Shown here: piece by piece, positions 34,457 through 44,284 of the stretch | How the letters are laid out: each line of letters opens with the position of its first letter | Position numbering within the stretch: position 1 is the stretch's first letter | Assembly (NCBI GenBank): GCA_016192035.1 | Contig: JACPUW010000020.1 | Location: 1 to 64,000 of the forward strand | Length of the DNA stretch: 64,000 nt | Source of the DNA: Bacteroidota bacterium | Lineage (GTDB): Bacteria; Bacteroidota; Bacteroidia; CAILMK01; JACPUW01 | Direction of reading: 5' to 3' | The notes under the pieces: generated by a model | The model's input: the letters and a program-made list of their open reading frames with translations, nothing else | What the model was told of the DNA's origin: nothing | The model's database searches: none | Translations under genes and position numbers: made by a program

Positions 34457-37400
34457 TTAATGAATATACACGTTGTCAAACCAGGTTTGGCCCGTATGGG
34501 TGTCGGTTATCTTTACCAACACCACGGTGGCCGATAGGCCCAGGGTGGAAATGCGGCCCTGGCCTATGAAAGTGCTCTCGGCACATGGTGTTCCTATTAA
34601 CGTAATGAGTTCTAAGGCAAGTGGGTAGCTTAGGTCTGACCGGGCTAGTAGGTAGCCTGGGTGCTGGATTAACCTCATTTGGGGAGCTGCGCGCTGGGGG
34701 ATGGAATGAAAGGCTATCTTGATGCAGGTGTCAGGCGTAATGCCTTGGCAACCTTCAAGGAAGCAGGTGAGTTTATAGCAGCCTGCATCTGAGGGCAATT
34801 TTATCTGTAATGCTGGATATTGCGAGAACCACTTGGCCCCTGTGGTGGTATTGTGCCATTGGATACTATCAAGTCCATCATAAGATTCAATATAAGCAAA
34901 AGCCCATATTTCTTGGTCTAGGCCTATTATGTCAAAGCCGGTGACCACGCTGGGCATCAATATGTCAATGGTGACCGTATCCGAGCGGCCCACGCATCCA
35001 TGTATTGGGTCGGCGGCATCTACCCAGTATGGGCCGGCAGTGGTAGGATGCAGGTTACTGCCACCATTTCCGTTGCTCCATGTATAGGTGCTAAATGTAT
35101 CGCGCACCCTTAGGTAGTAATCATTGGTCACGCATAGCTGTGTGTCCTGGCCCAGTAAGGCCACTTTTGGTATTGGCGCCAAGGCCAGGTGTAGGGTATC
35201 GGAGTTGGTAGTCCCTGCCTCATTGCGGGCAACAACCCAGTATTTGCCGGTATCTTGGTTCCCAAAGTCAACCATATTTAGGCTAAACTGTTGAGATAAA
35301 ATTAATTGGCCGTTCTTATACCAACTTACCTGTGCACCACCGGCACCGCTCAGCCATAAGGTGAGGCTAGCGCCCGGGCATACCTGGGGGTCGGCGGGCC
35401 CTGTGAGTAGGGGTTCGGGCTTTTCTAAAAGTTCAATGGCACCTATGTCAATCCTTCCCCCTTTTATTCGGGCTTTTCCTATTAGGTCATAGGTGCTTAG
35501 CCGTAGCTTGGCGGTATCTGGGCGGCCGGCGTTATATAGATTGGAAATTGCAGGGAAAAAGTAGCTTAGCTGAGTAGTGGTATCCATGCCGGCCATACCT
35601 GGCGAATAGAATTTCGGATCATTTTCAGCCACCTGGTTCCAGGTGCCGTTGAAGTTTCCGCCGTTTAGGTCAAAATTTGCCTTTCCGCCTTCTACCACAC
35701 AGTATTGAAACCCAGGGTCCAGGTTGTCCCATTCGCTGTAAAAGTCTGGGCCATTGGATGATTCATTTCCCCAAAAAACACAATTGACAAACGAAAGGGC
35801 ATAGCGCGAGGCATTGCGCACGGATCCAAATTTCTTGGTGCCCAGGTTGTGGCATACGGTAAGGTTGCTTAGGGTAATTTCATGGTTTCCATTGTCTTCA
35901 AAGTTGATGCCTGCACCAAAAGGCGCTTCGTTGTTGTTGATGAGCAAACCCGATACCCAGGCTTTGGTGGCGGCATACAGGGTGAGTCCGCCACCGGCAT
36001 GTCCGGCCCTGTTGTTTTCCAAATGGTTGTTTCGCCACCTGATATGGCGGTCTGCCACCACCAGGGCACCGCCCCCCAGCGAATCGGCAGTGTTGTGGGC
36101 CAAGTAGTTGTTTTCTATCAAAGAAGTATAGGAAGACGACACTTGGTTGGCCATGCCGCCCCCTGAAAATGCCTTGTTGTAAGTCAAGGTGTTGCCAACA
36201 AACGTACAGCCCTGGACAAAGGCACCGCCGCCATGGCCAAAGGCCTCGTTGCCATAAAAAACACAAGATTCAATAGTGGATCCTGCACCTGCAGCCAGCC
36301 CTCCGCCCGTGGTAGCCACATTCCCTATAAAGGTGCAATTTTTGACACTTGACAAGGAGCGGTCGGCTAGGTACAGGCCGCCACCATAGTTTGCACTGTT
36401 ATTTTTAAAATAGCACCTGTCCACGGTAACCCAAGAAGTGGAATACCCCACATTGAGCCCGCCGCCGCCGTTGTGTATGAACGAGTCGCGCACAAAGTCA
36501 ACCTTGCTGTCGCGCACGATGGTTATGCCCCCTTTTTTACAGTTTTTAAAGGTACAATCATTGAATTGTGCCCTTACGTCTATGCCTGCATACACGCCTT
36601 CTTCGGCCATGTTGGCAATGGTATTTTTGGAAAAAAGCACTGGCGTGGAGGCATGGGTTTTTGAAAGCAGCACCGCAGCATGGCAATCAACCATACGATT
36701 TTCAATAATTTGTGGCGCCGCCCCACCCTCTATTCGCAGAGCCAGAAGACTACAGTCCTTAAATAGGTTCTTTTTCACCACGGTGGTAGTTCCCTGGTCA
36801 AGTAGCACTACCGCGCTTGTTTTGCTTGGATGGCTTGTATCGCCACAATGGGCTATGCGGTTATTTTCAAAAGTGTGCTGGCCCGCCCCAAAGAATATAA
36901 GGTTGGCTGCCCACCTATTGTGTAAGCAAGAATCTATGGTGTTTCCCTTGAGTGATGAACTGCCATCAAACACCATCGCTTCGTCGGCCAGATGGGTTAA
37001 GTGGTTGTAGTTAAACCGAACGGTACTTTTATAGGCATATAGAAACAAGGCATTTTGAATGAAATTGCCATTGAAAGTGGAATGCTTGATGGCTATTTTG
37101 TTGCTGCCCCGAATCTCAAGTAAGGGGTCGCTCCCCATTTGTTGAAACGTGCAGTGGAGGAGTAGGCTGCTGTCATTTGACCACACAACGTCTATCCATT
37201 TTATTCCGGCAAAGGGCTTAAAATCAATTGTGTTGCCGTTATTGAAATGCGTAAAGGCAATGGGCTTTTGGCGTGTGCCCCGAGCCTGTATGGCCCCTTT
37301 AACCTCTATGCTGCCGCCCAGTATGGTCACGCCGGGTTGCACCGTAAGGGTGGCTCCGTTTGCTATAACCAGTGTGCCTTGTATCAACACCGAATCGGCT

Positions 37401-37504
37401 GACCAAACGGTATGGGCGCTCATCTGGCCACTTACCGAAATCCTGGATGCATAAGCCGTTAAGGAGTGGATAGTAAGTAATAAGAATATGAGTGCTTTAT
37501 GCAT
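34457..37504 (-). CDS. T9SS-exported right-handed beta-helix protein with Ig-like domain
   Basis: A 1015-residue surface protein. The signal peptide is MHKALIFLLLTIHSLTAYAS. Residues ~30-650 form a parallel beta-helix with repeated units such as SSVKNCTFIGNVATTGGGL and NNSANYGGGLYLADRSL, typical of polymorphic outer-membrane or pectate-lyase-like coils. Residues ~710-790 form an Ig-like domain (QVSWYKNGQLI...DTGKYWVVARNEAGT), followed by a second beta domain. The last ~75 residues look like a T9SS sorting domain. The ATG at 37504 starts the signal peptide; the frame is open seven codons further. It may be an adhesin or polysaccharide-active protein; the substrate is unknown. Confidence 0.8.
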   Translation of the reverse strand: MHKALIFLLLTIHSLTAYASRISVSGQMSAHTVWSADSVLIQGTLVIANGATLTVQPGVTILGGSIEVKGAIQARGTRQKPIAFTHFNNGNTIDFKPFAGIKWIDVVWSNDSSLLLHCTFQQMGSDPLLEIRGSNKIAIKHSTFNGNFIQNALFLYAYKSTVRFNYNHLTHLADEAMVFDGSSSLKGNTIDSCLHNRWAANLIFFGAGQHTFENNRIAHCGDTSHPSKTSAVVLLDQGTTTVVKKNLFKDCSLLALRIEGGAAPQIIENRMVDCHAAVLLSKTHASTPVLFSKNTIANMAEEGVYAGIDVRAQFNDCTFKNCKKGGITIVRDSKVDFVRDSFIHNGGGGLNVGYSTSWVTVDRCYFKNNSANYGGGLYLADRSLSSVKNCTFIGNVATTGGGLAAGAGSTIESCVFYGNEAFGHGGGAFVQGCTFVGNTLTYNKAFSGGGMANQVSSSYTSLIENNYLAHNTADSLGGGALVVADRHIRWRNNHLENNRAGHAGGGLTLYAATKAWVSGLLINNNEAPFGAGINFEDNGNHEITLSNLTVCHNLGTKKFGSVRNASRYALSFVNCVFWGNESSNGPDFYSEWDNLDPGFQYCVVEGGKANFDLNGGNFNGTWNQVAENDPKFYSPGMAGMDTTTQLSYFFPAISNLYNAGRPDTAKLRLSTYDLIGKARIKGGRIDIGAIELLEKPEPLLTGPADPQVCPGASLTLWLSGAGGAQVSWYKNGQLILSQQFSLNMVDFGNQDTGKYWVVARNEAGTTNSDTLHLALAPIPKVALLGQDTQLCVTNDYYLRVRDTFSTYTWSNGNGGSNLHPTTAGPYWVDAADPIHGCVGRSDTVTIDILMPSVVTGFDIIGLDQEIWAFAYIESYDGLDSIQWHNTTTGAKWFSQYPALQIKLPSDAGCYKLTCFLEGCQGITPDTCIKIAFHSIPQRAAPQMRLIQHPGYLLARSDLSYPLALELITLIGTPCAESTFIGQGRISTLGLSATVVLVKITDTHTGQTWFDNVYIH

Positions 37505-37805
37505 TTGGGGGTATTTCACCCACAAAACTAGCCAATTATTTGTACCAGGATACTGGCTTCCTTTTCAGGGATAATTTGTAAGCGATGGCAATTGATTTCT
37601 AACAAGTTGTCCGTACGCCGTTGTGCCGGTGGTTGCCTGAATTCGGCCACCCACAATGGCAAGGGCTTATGCACGGTTTAGGATGAAACGGTGAATCTGC
37701 CAATGCCTGGCCAATGATGTATGATTAGGGTGATAAGGTTAGGCCCCACCACACGGCATGGCTAAGAATGGAAGTGTAAATACAAGCGCGCCAATAGGCC
37801 CTGGC

Positions 37806-38855
37806 CTATAGATCCATAGACAGTTGGCGGGTCTTGTCGTTGTTTTTGGCCAGGGTAAAAGAGAATATGGTGCCCTTGCCCAGGCTGCTGCGCACCTTGA
37901 TCTCTGAGTTGTGGGCTTCTATAAAGTGTTTCACTATGGAAAGCCCCAGGCCCGTGCTGGCTCCCTGGTTGCGGCTCCTGTTCTTGTCCACCCGGTAAAA
38001 CCGCTCAAATATCCTGGGCAGGTCATCCTTGCTAATACCTATTCCATTGTCGGCCACTTCTATCATTACCTTGTCCTTGAGCTCAAAAAGGCTCACGCTG
38101 CTCGAACCGCCATCCATGCCATACTTGAGGGAATTGCTCACCAGGTTGGTTAGCACCTGCTTTATCTTTTGGTAGTCGGCATATACCAAGGCCATCTGCA
38201 GGCCCTTGCGCACCATGTGAATGCCCTTTTTTTCGGCCTGGTACTCCAGTGAGTCAAACACATCGTCCACCAGCTCTACCAGGTCAAAGGCCGTAGGGTC
38301 TATGCCCAGTTGGTTGGTTTCTATGCGCGATATAGTAATGAGGTCTTCAATAATGGCGGTGAGCCCGTCGGCGTTTTTCACGGCCTTTTCAAGAAAACGC
38401 TGCCGGGTGGCCTCATCGGCGGCCGCGCCATCCAGTAGGGTGTGCAGGTAGCCCTGTATGCCAAACACCGGAGTGCGGAGCTCATGGGCCACATTGCCCA
38501 AAAAATCTTTCCTAAACTGCTCTACTTCCTTGAGTTTGCCTATTTCCGTGGCCTTTTCCTTTATCAGGAGCTTTACTTCGTCGTCTATCCATTTGGTGCT
38601 AAAGGTGTGGTCAAATGGGTTGTGGGGCGATTTCTCCCTGCGCAGGGACCTCACATTTTCCCAAATCAACTCCAAATCCCTAAATACCAATACATAGTGC
38701 AGCACCCTGAAGAGAACAAAATAGGCCGCAAAAAACACCAGGAAAAACATGGCCCCGGTAGAAAACGATTTGGTGCCTATGTACAGCACCAGGCTGGAAA
38801 TGACCGATGCGGCTAGGGAGAATATGGTAGAAACCCGGTTGTTTGTGGCGGCCAT
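37806..38855 (-). CDS. PhoR-like sensor histidine kinase
   Basis: A 349-residue inner-membrane kinase with two hydrophobic helices (residues ~10-28 and ~34-58), no large periplasmic sensor, a HisKA box DFLGNVAHELRTPVFGIQGY with phospho-accepting H124, and a HATPase domain with LVSNSLKYG, VADNGIGI and GLGLSIVK. The absence of a real extracellular domain suggests sensing through a partner, as PhoR does with the PstSCAB/PhoU system. It follows the response regulator by three bases, so the two are one operon. Confidence 0.88.
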   Translation of the reverse strand: MAATNNRVSTIFSLAASVISSLVLYIGTKSFSTGAMFFLVFFAAYFVLFRVLHYVLVFRDLELIWENVRSLRREKSPHNPFDHTFSTKWIDDEVKLLIKEKATEIGKLKEVEQFRKDFLGNVAHELRTPVFGIQGYLHTLLDGAAADEATRQRFLEKAVKNADGLTAIIEDLITISRIETNQLGIDPTAFDLVELVDDVFDSLEYQAEKKGIHMVRKGLQMALVYADYQKIKQVLTNLVSNSLKYGMDGGSSSVSLFELKDKVMIEVADNGIGISKDDLPRIFERFYRVDKNRSRNQGASTGLGLSIVKHFIEAHNSEIKVRSSLGKGTIFSFTLAKNNDKTRQLSMDL

Positions 38856-38858
38856 TGG

Positions 38859-39542
38859 CTAATTCGACAGTTCGAATTTATAGCCGACACCTTTGATGGT
38901 CTTAATTAGTACTGGGTCAATCTTTTCCCTGATCTTTCTGATGTGTACGTCTATGGTCCTATCGCCCACATACACGTCGTTGCCCCATATGTTATCCAGT
39001 ATGTCATTGCGGCTAAAGACCTTGCCTGGGTTTGAGGCCAGCATGTACAGGAGCTCAAACTCCTTGCGGGCAAAATGTATCTTCTCGCCTTTATAGGTCA
39101 CTTCAAATGACTTGCGGTCTATGTTCAGGCTGCCATAGTCTAGCTCCTCCAGGTCGGCTTCCTTTTCCTTGCGCTTGAGCACCGAGCGCAGTCGGCTAAG
39201 CAGGGCACCGGGTTTAATGGGTTTGCTCAGGTAGTCGTCGGCACCGGCGGTAAACCCGGCAATCTCTGAATACTCCTCTATCCTGGCAGTAAGGAATATG
39301 ATGTAAGCACCGTCCAGGGTGGGCTCCTTGCGCATTTCTTGGCAGGCCTGTATGCCGTCCATAAGGGGCATCATGATGTCAAGCAGTACTATGTCTGGAA
39401 TCACCTTTAGTGCTAGGTCGAGCGCCTCCTTGCCATTCTTGGCCTTATACACTTCGTATCCTTCTTTTTGGAGGTTGTACTCCAGCAATTCCAGTATGTC
39501 CTCTTCATCATCTACTACCAGTACCTTAACATTGCTTGCCAT
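38859..39542 (-). CDS. PhoB/OmpR-family response regulator
   Basis: A 227-residue regulator: receiver domain with D11-D12, phosphorylated D55 in IVLLDIMMPLMDG, and K in SKPIKPGALLSRL; winged-helix DNA-binding domain with FARKEFELLYMLASNPG and VGDRTIDVHIRKIREKI. It precedes the PhoR-like kinase, its likely partner. Phosphate control is the most probable role by similarity, but there is no Pst or phosphatase gene nearby. Confidence 0.9.
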   Translation of the reverse strand: MASNVKVLVVDDEEDILELLEYNLQKEGYEVYKAKNGKEALDLALKVIPDIVLLDIMMPLMDGIQACQEMRKEPTLDGAYIIFLTARIEEYSEIAGFTAGADDYLSKPIKPGALLSRLRSVLKRKEKEADLEELDYGSLNIDRKSFEVTYKGEKIHFARKEFELLYMLASNPGKVFSRNDILDNIWGNDVYVGDRTIDVHIRKIREKIDPVLIKTIKGVGYKFELSN

Positions 39543-39575
39543 AATTGCTATTTTTTACGCTATATTAATTGTCTG

Positions 39576-39583
39576 CAAAGTTG
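39576..39583 (-). promoter_or_regulatory. CAACTTTG promoter-like element before the response regulator
   Basis: On the minus strand CAACTTTG followed by C, ending 33 bases before the ATG of the PhoB-like gene. It is identical to the elements before gabD and the hydratase gene. Confidence 0.35.
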
Positions 39584-39693
39584 CCTTAAGGGAATGTTGG
39601 CCATTTGGCCCACGCGTTAATTTTGCGTTACCAATGTTAAGGCCTTTTTGGCCTTGAGGTTACAAAATTGTAAATGGACTAAAAAAAAAGGCC

Positions 39694-41754
39694 TTGGGGC
39701 GCATCCATCTCCTTCCTTTATTCCGCATTTGTGTGGCTTGGATACTTGGAATCGTGTTTTTCGATACCACGGGCAGGCATCTCCAATGGCCTATTTGGGC
39801 GGGGGCGACAGTTTGCCTGCTGGGACTTGCATTGGGGGCCCTGGTGCAGAAGCCTGCTGGCCATATTGTATGGAAGGCCAGGGTTTTGTTTGCTTTTGGG
39901 TTTTTCTTTCTAGTGTCTGGCATTCACTCGCACTATTCCAACCCTTTTAATAAACCAGGCCACTACATACACCTGCCCCATGCCACCAAACTGGAAGTAG
40001 TGGTGGAAGAGTGGCCAGCAGCGTATAGCGCAGGCAGTTTCAAGGCTAAAGGGCGGGTAAGGGCTGTCCAGGTGGACGGACAGTGGAAGGCAGCCACAGG
40101 TAGGGTGTTCCTGTATTTCCTGGGGCATGGGTTGCCCATGGGCGGGCAGATGCTGGGTTGCCCCCTGGTGGTGGATGCTGCCCAACTTGCCCTCATGAAG
40201 CCTGCGTCCAACCCAGGTCAGTTTGACTATGCCCACCTTATGCGCCTGGAGGGCATTGTTCACCAGGTGTTTTTGCGCCCCCAGGGGTATGTGGTTGACA
40301 GTGTGCACCGCGAACAAAATTGGCGACTCGGCCTACAGGCATGGAGACACCATCTTCTTGAAAACCTACTGTTTCTGGATGGAAATACCCGAGGGGTGGC
40401 CGAAGCCCTCTTGCTGGGCTACAAGGAAAACTTGGATGATTATACCCGCAATGCCTTTTCGCGCACCGGCACCATGCACGTACTGGCTGTATCAGGCCTG
40501 CATGTGGGCATAGTGTATATGGTGCTGGCTTGGCTGCTGCAATTTATACTGGGTGCCCACAAGTACCGACTGCCCAAATTGGCCATTACGCTGGGCGTGT
40601 TGTGGGGGTATGCCTTTATTACCGGATTGCCGCCTTCCGCTCAGCGGGCCGCCTTTATGTTTAGCCTTCTGGCCATTGGTGAACAGCTTGACCGGCCTTA
40701 CAACGTGTATAATGCACTCGTGCTCTCTGCCTTTGTGTTGTTGTTCATACAGCCCATGTTGTTGTATCAATTGGGTTTTCAACTGTCATATTTGGCCGTG
40801 CTTGGCATTGTGGCTTTTCAGCCTACCATACAGGCATGGCTCAGCCCCCCCTACGCCATACTGAGATATGCTTGGGGCTTGGTGGCTGTTTCCATTGCGG
40901 CTCAAATCACCACCTTTCCACTCAGTATCTATCATTTTCACCAGTTCCCCATCATCTTTCCCCTGGCCAATCTTATTGCCATACCTGGGGCCTTTGCTGT
41001 CTTGGTCTTTGGTATGTTGCTCATGGCTGTTTCAGCCTTGGGTGGGCAGGTGCTTTGGCTGGCACAGTGGATGTACCAGGCCATCCTTGATTTTTTGACC
41101 AAGGGGATTGACCTACTTGAAGGGCTGCCCTGGGCAAGTTTGCAGGGGCTGGGTATGTTTCACTATGAATTGGGCCTCTGGTATGCCATTATTATCTGCC
41201 TAACAGCGGCATGGCTAGGCCGGAGCAAAAGGGTATGGTACATAGGGCTTGCACTGCTGGTACTGGGCGAGACGGGGTTGACGGTAAAACAGGTAATCAC
41301 TTACCAACCGGCAGAAATGGTGGTTTTTGATGTGCCCAGGGGCAGCCTTTACGGGATCCGCAGCGGCAGCGAGGCTATTTTATTGCTCGACAGCCACTAT
41401 CAAAGGGACATTGCCTTTCAAACCCAGGGATGGCTGGCCCGGCTACATGGGCGCGGCAAGGCCTATCTGGGCGGCCAGGCGCTTGAGCTGCCCGGGGTTG
41501 CCATCCGACACTCGCTCATAGGCATGGGCCACTCGGTAGTTTGCCTGGTGGGCCACACGTGGAAGAAACTCCCTGAAGCCCACTGGTACATCATTTCTTC
41601 TCATGGGCTTGCGGCCCCTTTTCATGGGCTGCCCAGTGAAGCACTGGTGTTTGATGCCAGCGTAGATCCCAAGCGCATATTGATGGCCCATCCGGGCCTG
41701 GTCCACGCGCACTTTGTGCAGCGCGACGGTGCATGGAAGGCGGGATTTGAATGA
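39694..41754 (+). CDS. ComEC/Rec2-family DNA uptake channel protein
   Basis: A 686-residue polytopic inner-membrane protein of natural transformation. After an N-terminal membrane part and a periplasmic OB-like domain (residues ~100-200) comes the ComEC core: LLGYKENLDDYTRNAFSRTG, then TMHVLAVSGLHVGIVY near residue 265, and ALVLSAFVLLFIQPMLLYQLGFQLSYLAVLGI near 350. Membrane helices continue to ~530. The C-terminal ~130 residues are soluble but lack the HxHxDH metal site of the full-length ComEC nuclease-like domain. The start is TTG 39694: no ATG or GTG fits and a stop lies five codons upstream. Confidence 0.88.
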   Translation: MGRIHLLPLFRICVAWILGIVFFDTTGRHLQWPIWAGATVCLLGLALGALVQKPAGHIVWKARVLFAFGFFFLVSGIHSHYSNPFNKPGHYIHLPHATKLEVVVEEWPAAYSAGSFKAKGRVRAVQVDGQWKAATGRVFLYFLGHGLPMGGQMLGCPLVVDAAQLALMKPASNPGQFDYAHLMRLEGIVHQVFLRPQGYVVDSVHREQNWRLGLQAWRHHLLENLLFLDGNTRGVAEALLLGYKENLDDYTRNAFSRTGTMHVLAVSGLHVGIVYMVLAWLLQFILGAHKYRLPKLAITLGVLWGYAFITGLPPSAQRAAFMFSLLAIGEQLDRPYNVYNALVLSAFVLLFIQPMLLYQLGFQLSYLAVLGIVAFQPTIQAWLSPPYAILRYAWGLVAVSIAAQITTFPLSIYHFHQFPIIFPLANLIAIPGAFAVLVFGMLLMAVSALGGQVLWLAQWMYQAILDFLTKGIDLLEGLPWASLQGLGMFHYELGLWYAIIICLTAAWLGRSKRVWYIGLALLVLGETGLTVKQVITYQPAEMVVFDVPRGSLYGIRSGSEAILLLDSHYQRDIAFQTQGWLARLHGRGKAYLGGQALELPGVAIRHSLIGMGHSVVCLVGHTWKKLPEAHWYIISSHGLAAPFHGLPSEALVFDASVDPKRILMAHPGLVHAHFVQRDGAWKAGFE

Positions 41755-41765
41755 GGCGATTGCCC

Positions 41766-41773
41766 CAACTTTG
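41766..41773 (+). promoter_or_regulatory. CAACTTTG promoter-like element before the hydratase
   Basis: CAACTTTG followed by C, 21 bases before the ATG at 41795 and just after the comEC stop. It is the third copy of the same element in the window. Confidence 0.35.
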
Positions 41774-41794
41774 CGCCAACACCAGGCTAGCATC

Positions 41795-42571
41795 ATGACC
41801 GAAATGGTAGAATACCAAGTAGAAGAACGGGTGGGGTATATCACCCTTAACCGCCCAGACAAACGCAATGCCCTAAACGCTGAAATGGTACTGGCCCTAA
41901 CCCGGGCGGTGGAACGGGCAGGCAAGGATAAGCAGTGTAAAGTGGTGGTGGTAAGGGCCCATGGTGCCGCTTTTAGCGCGGGCGCCGACCTGGGACACCT
42001 ACAGGCACTTCAGGACAACACATTTGATGAAAACCTGGCAGACAGCCGCCAGTTGAAACTCCTTTTTGAACGTATTTACAACCACCCTAAAGTGGTGATT
42101 GCCCAGATAGAAGGCCATGCCATAGCCGGTGGTTGCGGTTTGATGACGGTGTGCGACTTTGTTTTTGCCGTGCCCGAGGCGCGGTTTGGCTATACCGAGG
42201 TGAAAATAGGCTTTGTGCCGGCCATAGTCATGTTGTTCTTGATAAGGAAAATAGGTGAATCTAGGGCTAAGGATTTGTTGCTCACAGGTCGGCTATTTGA
42301 CGCACAGGAGGCCCAGTCACTGGGTTTGGTAAAAGAACTTATAGGCCCTGATGCCATAGCTGAACGGGTAAGGGGTTTTGCCAAAAGCCTGGCACTGGAG
42401 TGTTCAGGAGAATCCCTGCGCACTACCAAGTCCATGATAGCCGAAATACAGGCCATGCACCATGCCGATGCGCTTGACTTTGCCGCCAGGCTCAATGCTC
42501 AGGCGCGCGCTACCGATGACTGCAAACGTGGCATAGCCGCTTTTCTGAACAAGGAAAAAATAACATGGTAA
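41795..42571 (+). CDS. Enoyl-CoA hydratase/isomerase, methylglutaconyl-CoA hydratase-like
   Basis: A 258-residue crotonase-family enzyme. The oxyanion-hole parts AFSAGADLGHLQ (near residue 65) and IEGHAIAGGCGLMTVCDFVFA (near 105) are present, and the catalytic glutamate lies in FGYTEVKIGFVPA (near 130). Methylglutaconyl-CoA hydration in leucine breakdown is the closest match by overall appearance, but crotonases are hard to assign. The ATG 41795 is the normal start. The stop overlaps the amidase start by seven bases, so these genes are coupled. Confidence 0.85.
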   Translation: MTEMVEYQVEERVGYITLNRPDKRNALNAEMVLALTRAVERAGKDKQCKVVVVRAHGAAFSAGADLGHLQALQDNTFDENLADSRQLKLLFERIYNHPKVVIAQIEGHAIAGGCGLMTVCDFVFAVPEARFGYTEVKIGFVPAIVMLFLIRKIGESRAKDLLLTGRLFDAQEAQSLGLVKELIGPDAIAERVRGFAKSLALECSGESLRTTKSMIAEIQAMHHADALDFAARLNAQARATDDCKRGIAAFLNKEKITW

Positions 42572-43803
42572 GCCGCTGGGAGGTGTCTTTCCTACGGCTA
42601 TTTGGCTTTCTGTTATGGGCTATAGGTGCCCAGGCACAAGACGTGGCGCGCTTGGCCGTGTATCCTGGGCCAACGGCAGCGGTGCACATGCCCGACTCGG
42701 TAACAGGTTTTTCCATCTTTTCATCACAAGACCTGAGCGGAAATGAGGTGAGGGTTGGGCACCGGGCATATACCCTGCATACCCAAGCCGACATGGAAAT
42801 TGGCGGATTTGTGTCACAGTTGTTTCTGGTAGATACCCCATTGGCGCAAGTGGTGCTGCTGCCCAGAGATACCTGGCCACTGGTATATATAGACTGCTAT
42901 AAGGGCGGATACGGCCCTGGCGTGGCAGTGGCTGTAGGGCAGGCCAGGGCCAATGGAAAGGCTGGCACATGCGCCCCGCCCCCCATAATCCCCCAATCGG
43001 TTTGGCGACAAGGACTTAAAGCGCCCAAACCGGGGCCTGGCGCTACCAAGGTGGCCCACGTGGTGATACACCATAGCGCTACCTCCAACACGGCTACGGA
43101 CTACCTTCTGGCGGTGCGCAATATTTACCTGTACCATGTGAACTACAACGGCTGGGACGACGTGGGGTACAACTACTTGATTACTGCCGATGGCAGTGTA
43201 TGGGCAGGACGCGATGGACAGGGCATGGTGGACGGCGACAATGTGAAGGGGGCGCATTTTTGTGCCAAGAATAGCGGCACTATGGGGGTTTGCCTGGTGG
43301 GCGATTTCACATTGGCCTCGCCAAGCGACACCGCCCTGGGCAGCTTGAGGGACTTACTTGCCTGGAAGCTTGAAAAGGAGGGTCTGCAGCCGTTTGGCCA
43401 ATCATTTCACCCAACTGGGGCGGGAGATGGATTTGAACTGCCCACACTCTGTGGCCACCGCGATGGCCACCGTCCGGGCGTGTATGGCGGCTGCCAAACC
43501 GAGTGCCCTGGCGACCAGGTATATGTGCACATGGATAGCCTACGGGCGGCTGTGGCCAACAGACTGGTATCCTGTGGGTATGCGGTGGGAAGTGACAGGG
43601 GGGCTCACCCGGTTGAGACTGAGGCAACCTACCTAGACATAGGTAAAGAGGCCCAGGTTTATGACCTGTATGGTAGATGGGTGGGAAGCCTGGTGTGGCA
43701 GGGCCAATACCCAAGTGCTTATTCCAGTGGCTGGTATATACTCAGCCAAGTACAGGGTGAAGAATGGGTGAGGGCAATTTTTTACTTGGGGCTCACAAAT
43801 TGA
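42565..43803 (+). CDS. N-acetylmuramoyl-L-alanine amidase (PGRP/amidase_2 type), exported
   Basis: A 412-residue secreted enzyme with a signal peptide (LFGFLLWAIGAQAQ). Residues ~160-330 form the amidase/PGRP domain: VVIHHSATSN with zinc histidines near 169-170, YLYHVNYNGWDDVGYNYLI, AHFCAKNSGTMGVCLVGDF, CGHRDGHRPGVYGG and TECPGD with the cysteine ligand. It cleaves the bond between muramic acid and the peptide. The N-terminal ~140 residues are a separate beta-rich part, and the last ~60 may be a weak T9SS-like sorting region (VYDLYGRWVG, SSGWYILSQVQGEEWVRAI). It is translationally coupled to the hydratase gene. Confidence 0.85.
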   Translation: MVSRWEVSFLRLFGFLLWAIGAQAQDVARLAVYPGPTAAVHMPDSVTGFSIFSSQDLSGNEVRVGHRAYTLHTQADMEIGGFVSQLFLVDTPLAQVVLLPRDTWPLVYIDCYKGGYGPGVAVAVGQARANGKAGTCAPPPIIPQSVWRQGLKAPKPGPGATKVAHVVIHHSATSNTATDYLLAVRNIYLYHVNYNGWDDVGYNYLITADGSVWAGRDGQGMVDGDNVKGAHFCAKNSGTMGVCLVGDFTLASPSDTALGSLRDLLAWKLEKEGLQPFGQSFHPTGAGDGFELPTLCGHRDGHRPGVYGGCQTECPGDQVYVHMDSLRAAVANRLVSCGYAVGSDRGAHPVETEATYLDIGKEAQVYDLYGRWVGSLVWQGQYPSAYSSGWYILSQVQGEEWVRAIFYLGLTN

Positions 43804-43813
43804 TCAAATACAT

Positions 43814-44269
43814 ATGACTGAAATGGAACAAGGAAGGATGGAGGGTTACTGGTTTACGGCCCGGTGGGCTGATGTGGATGCCAACGGGCACCTGCGGCAT
43901 TCGGCCTATGCAGACTACTGCACCCATGCCAGGATGGAACTTCTTGAAAAAATAGGCCTTACGGGAGCCGTGCTCCAAAAACTGGCCATTATGCCGGTGC
44001 TGTTTAGGGAGGAGTTGGTATATAAAAGGGAACTGGTACTGGGCGAATCGGCTAGGATACACACGGCACTCTATGCGGCAAGGGCCGATGGCACGCGCTG
44101 GGGCATAGCCCACCAAATAATTAAGGTTGACCACAGATTGGCCTGCCTGGTAAAGGTAGAAGGAGCTTGGATAGACCTGCGTACGCGCAAATTGGGCGTG
44201 TTGCGGGGGAAATATGCCGACTTGCTCCTGGCGCTGCCCAAGTCGCCAGATTTTTCCTGGATGGATTAA
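43814..44269 (+). CDS. Acyl-CoA thioesterase, 4HBT hotdog family
   Basis: A 151-residue hotdog protein with RWADVDANGHLRHSAYADYCTHARMELLEKIG, the 4HBT/YbgC pattern with its conserved aspartate before NGHL. It would hydrolyse acyl-CoA in the cytoplasm. It begins 11 bases after the amidase stop and is probably in the same transcript as the hydratase. The acyl specificity is unknown. Confidence 0.85.
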   Translation: MTEMEQGRMEGYWFTARWADVDANGHLRHSAYADYCTHARMELLEKIGLTGAVLQKLAIMPVLFREELVYKRELVLGESARIHTALYAARADGTRWGIAHQIIKVDHRLACLVKVEGAWIDLRTRKLGVLRGKYADLLLALPKSPDFSWMD

Positions 44270-44284
44270 GGATTGGGGGCCGGC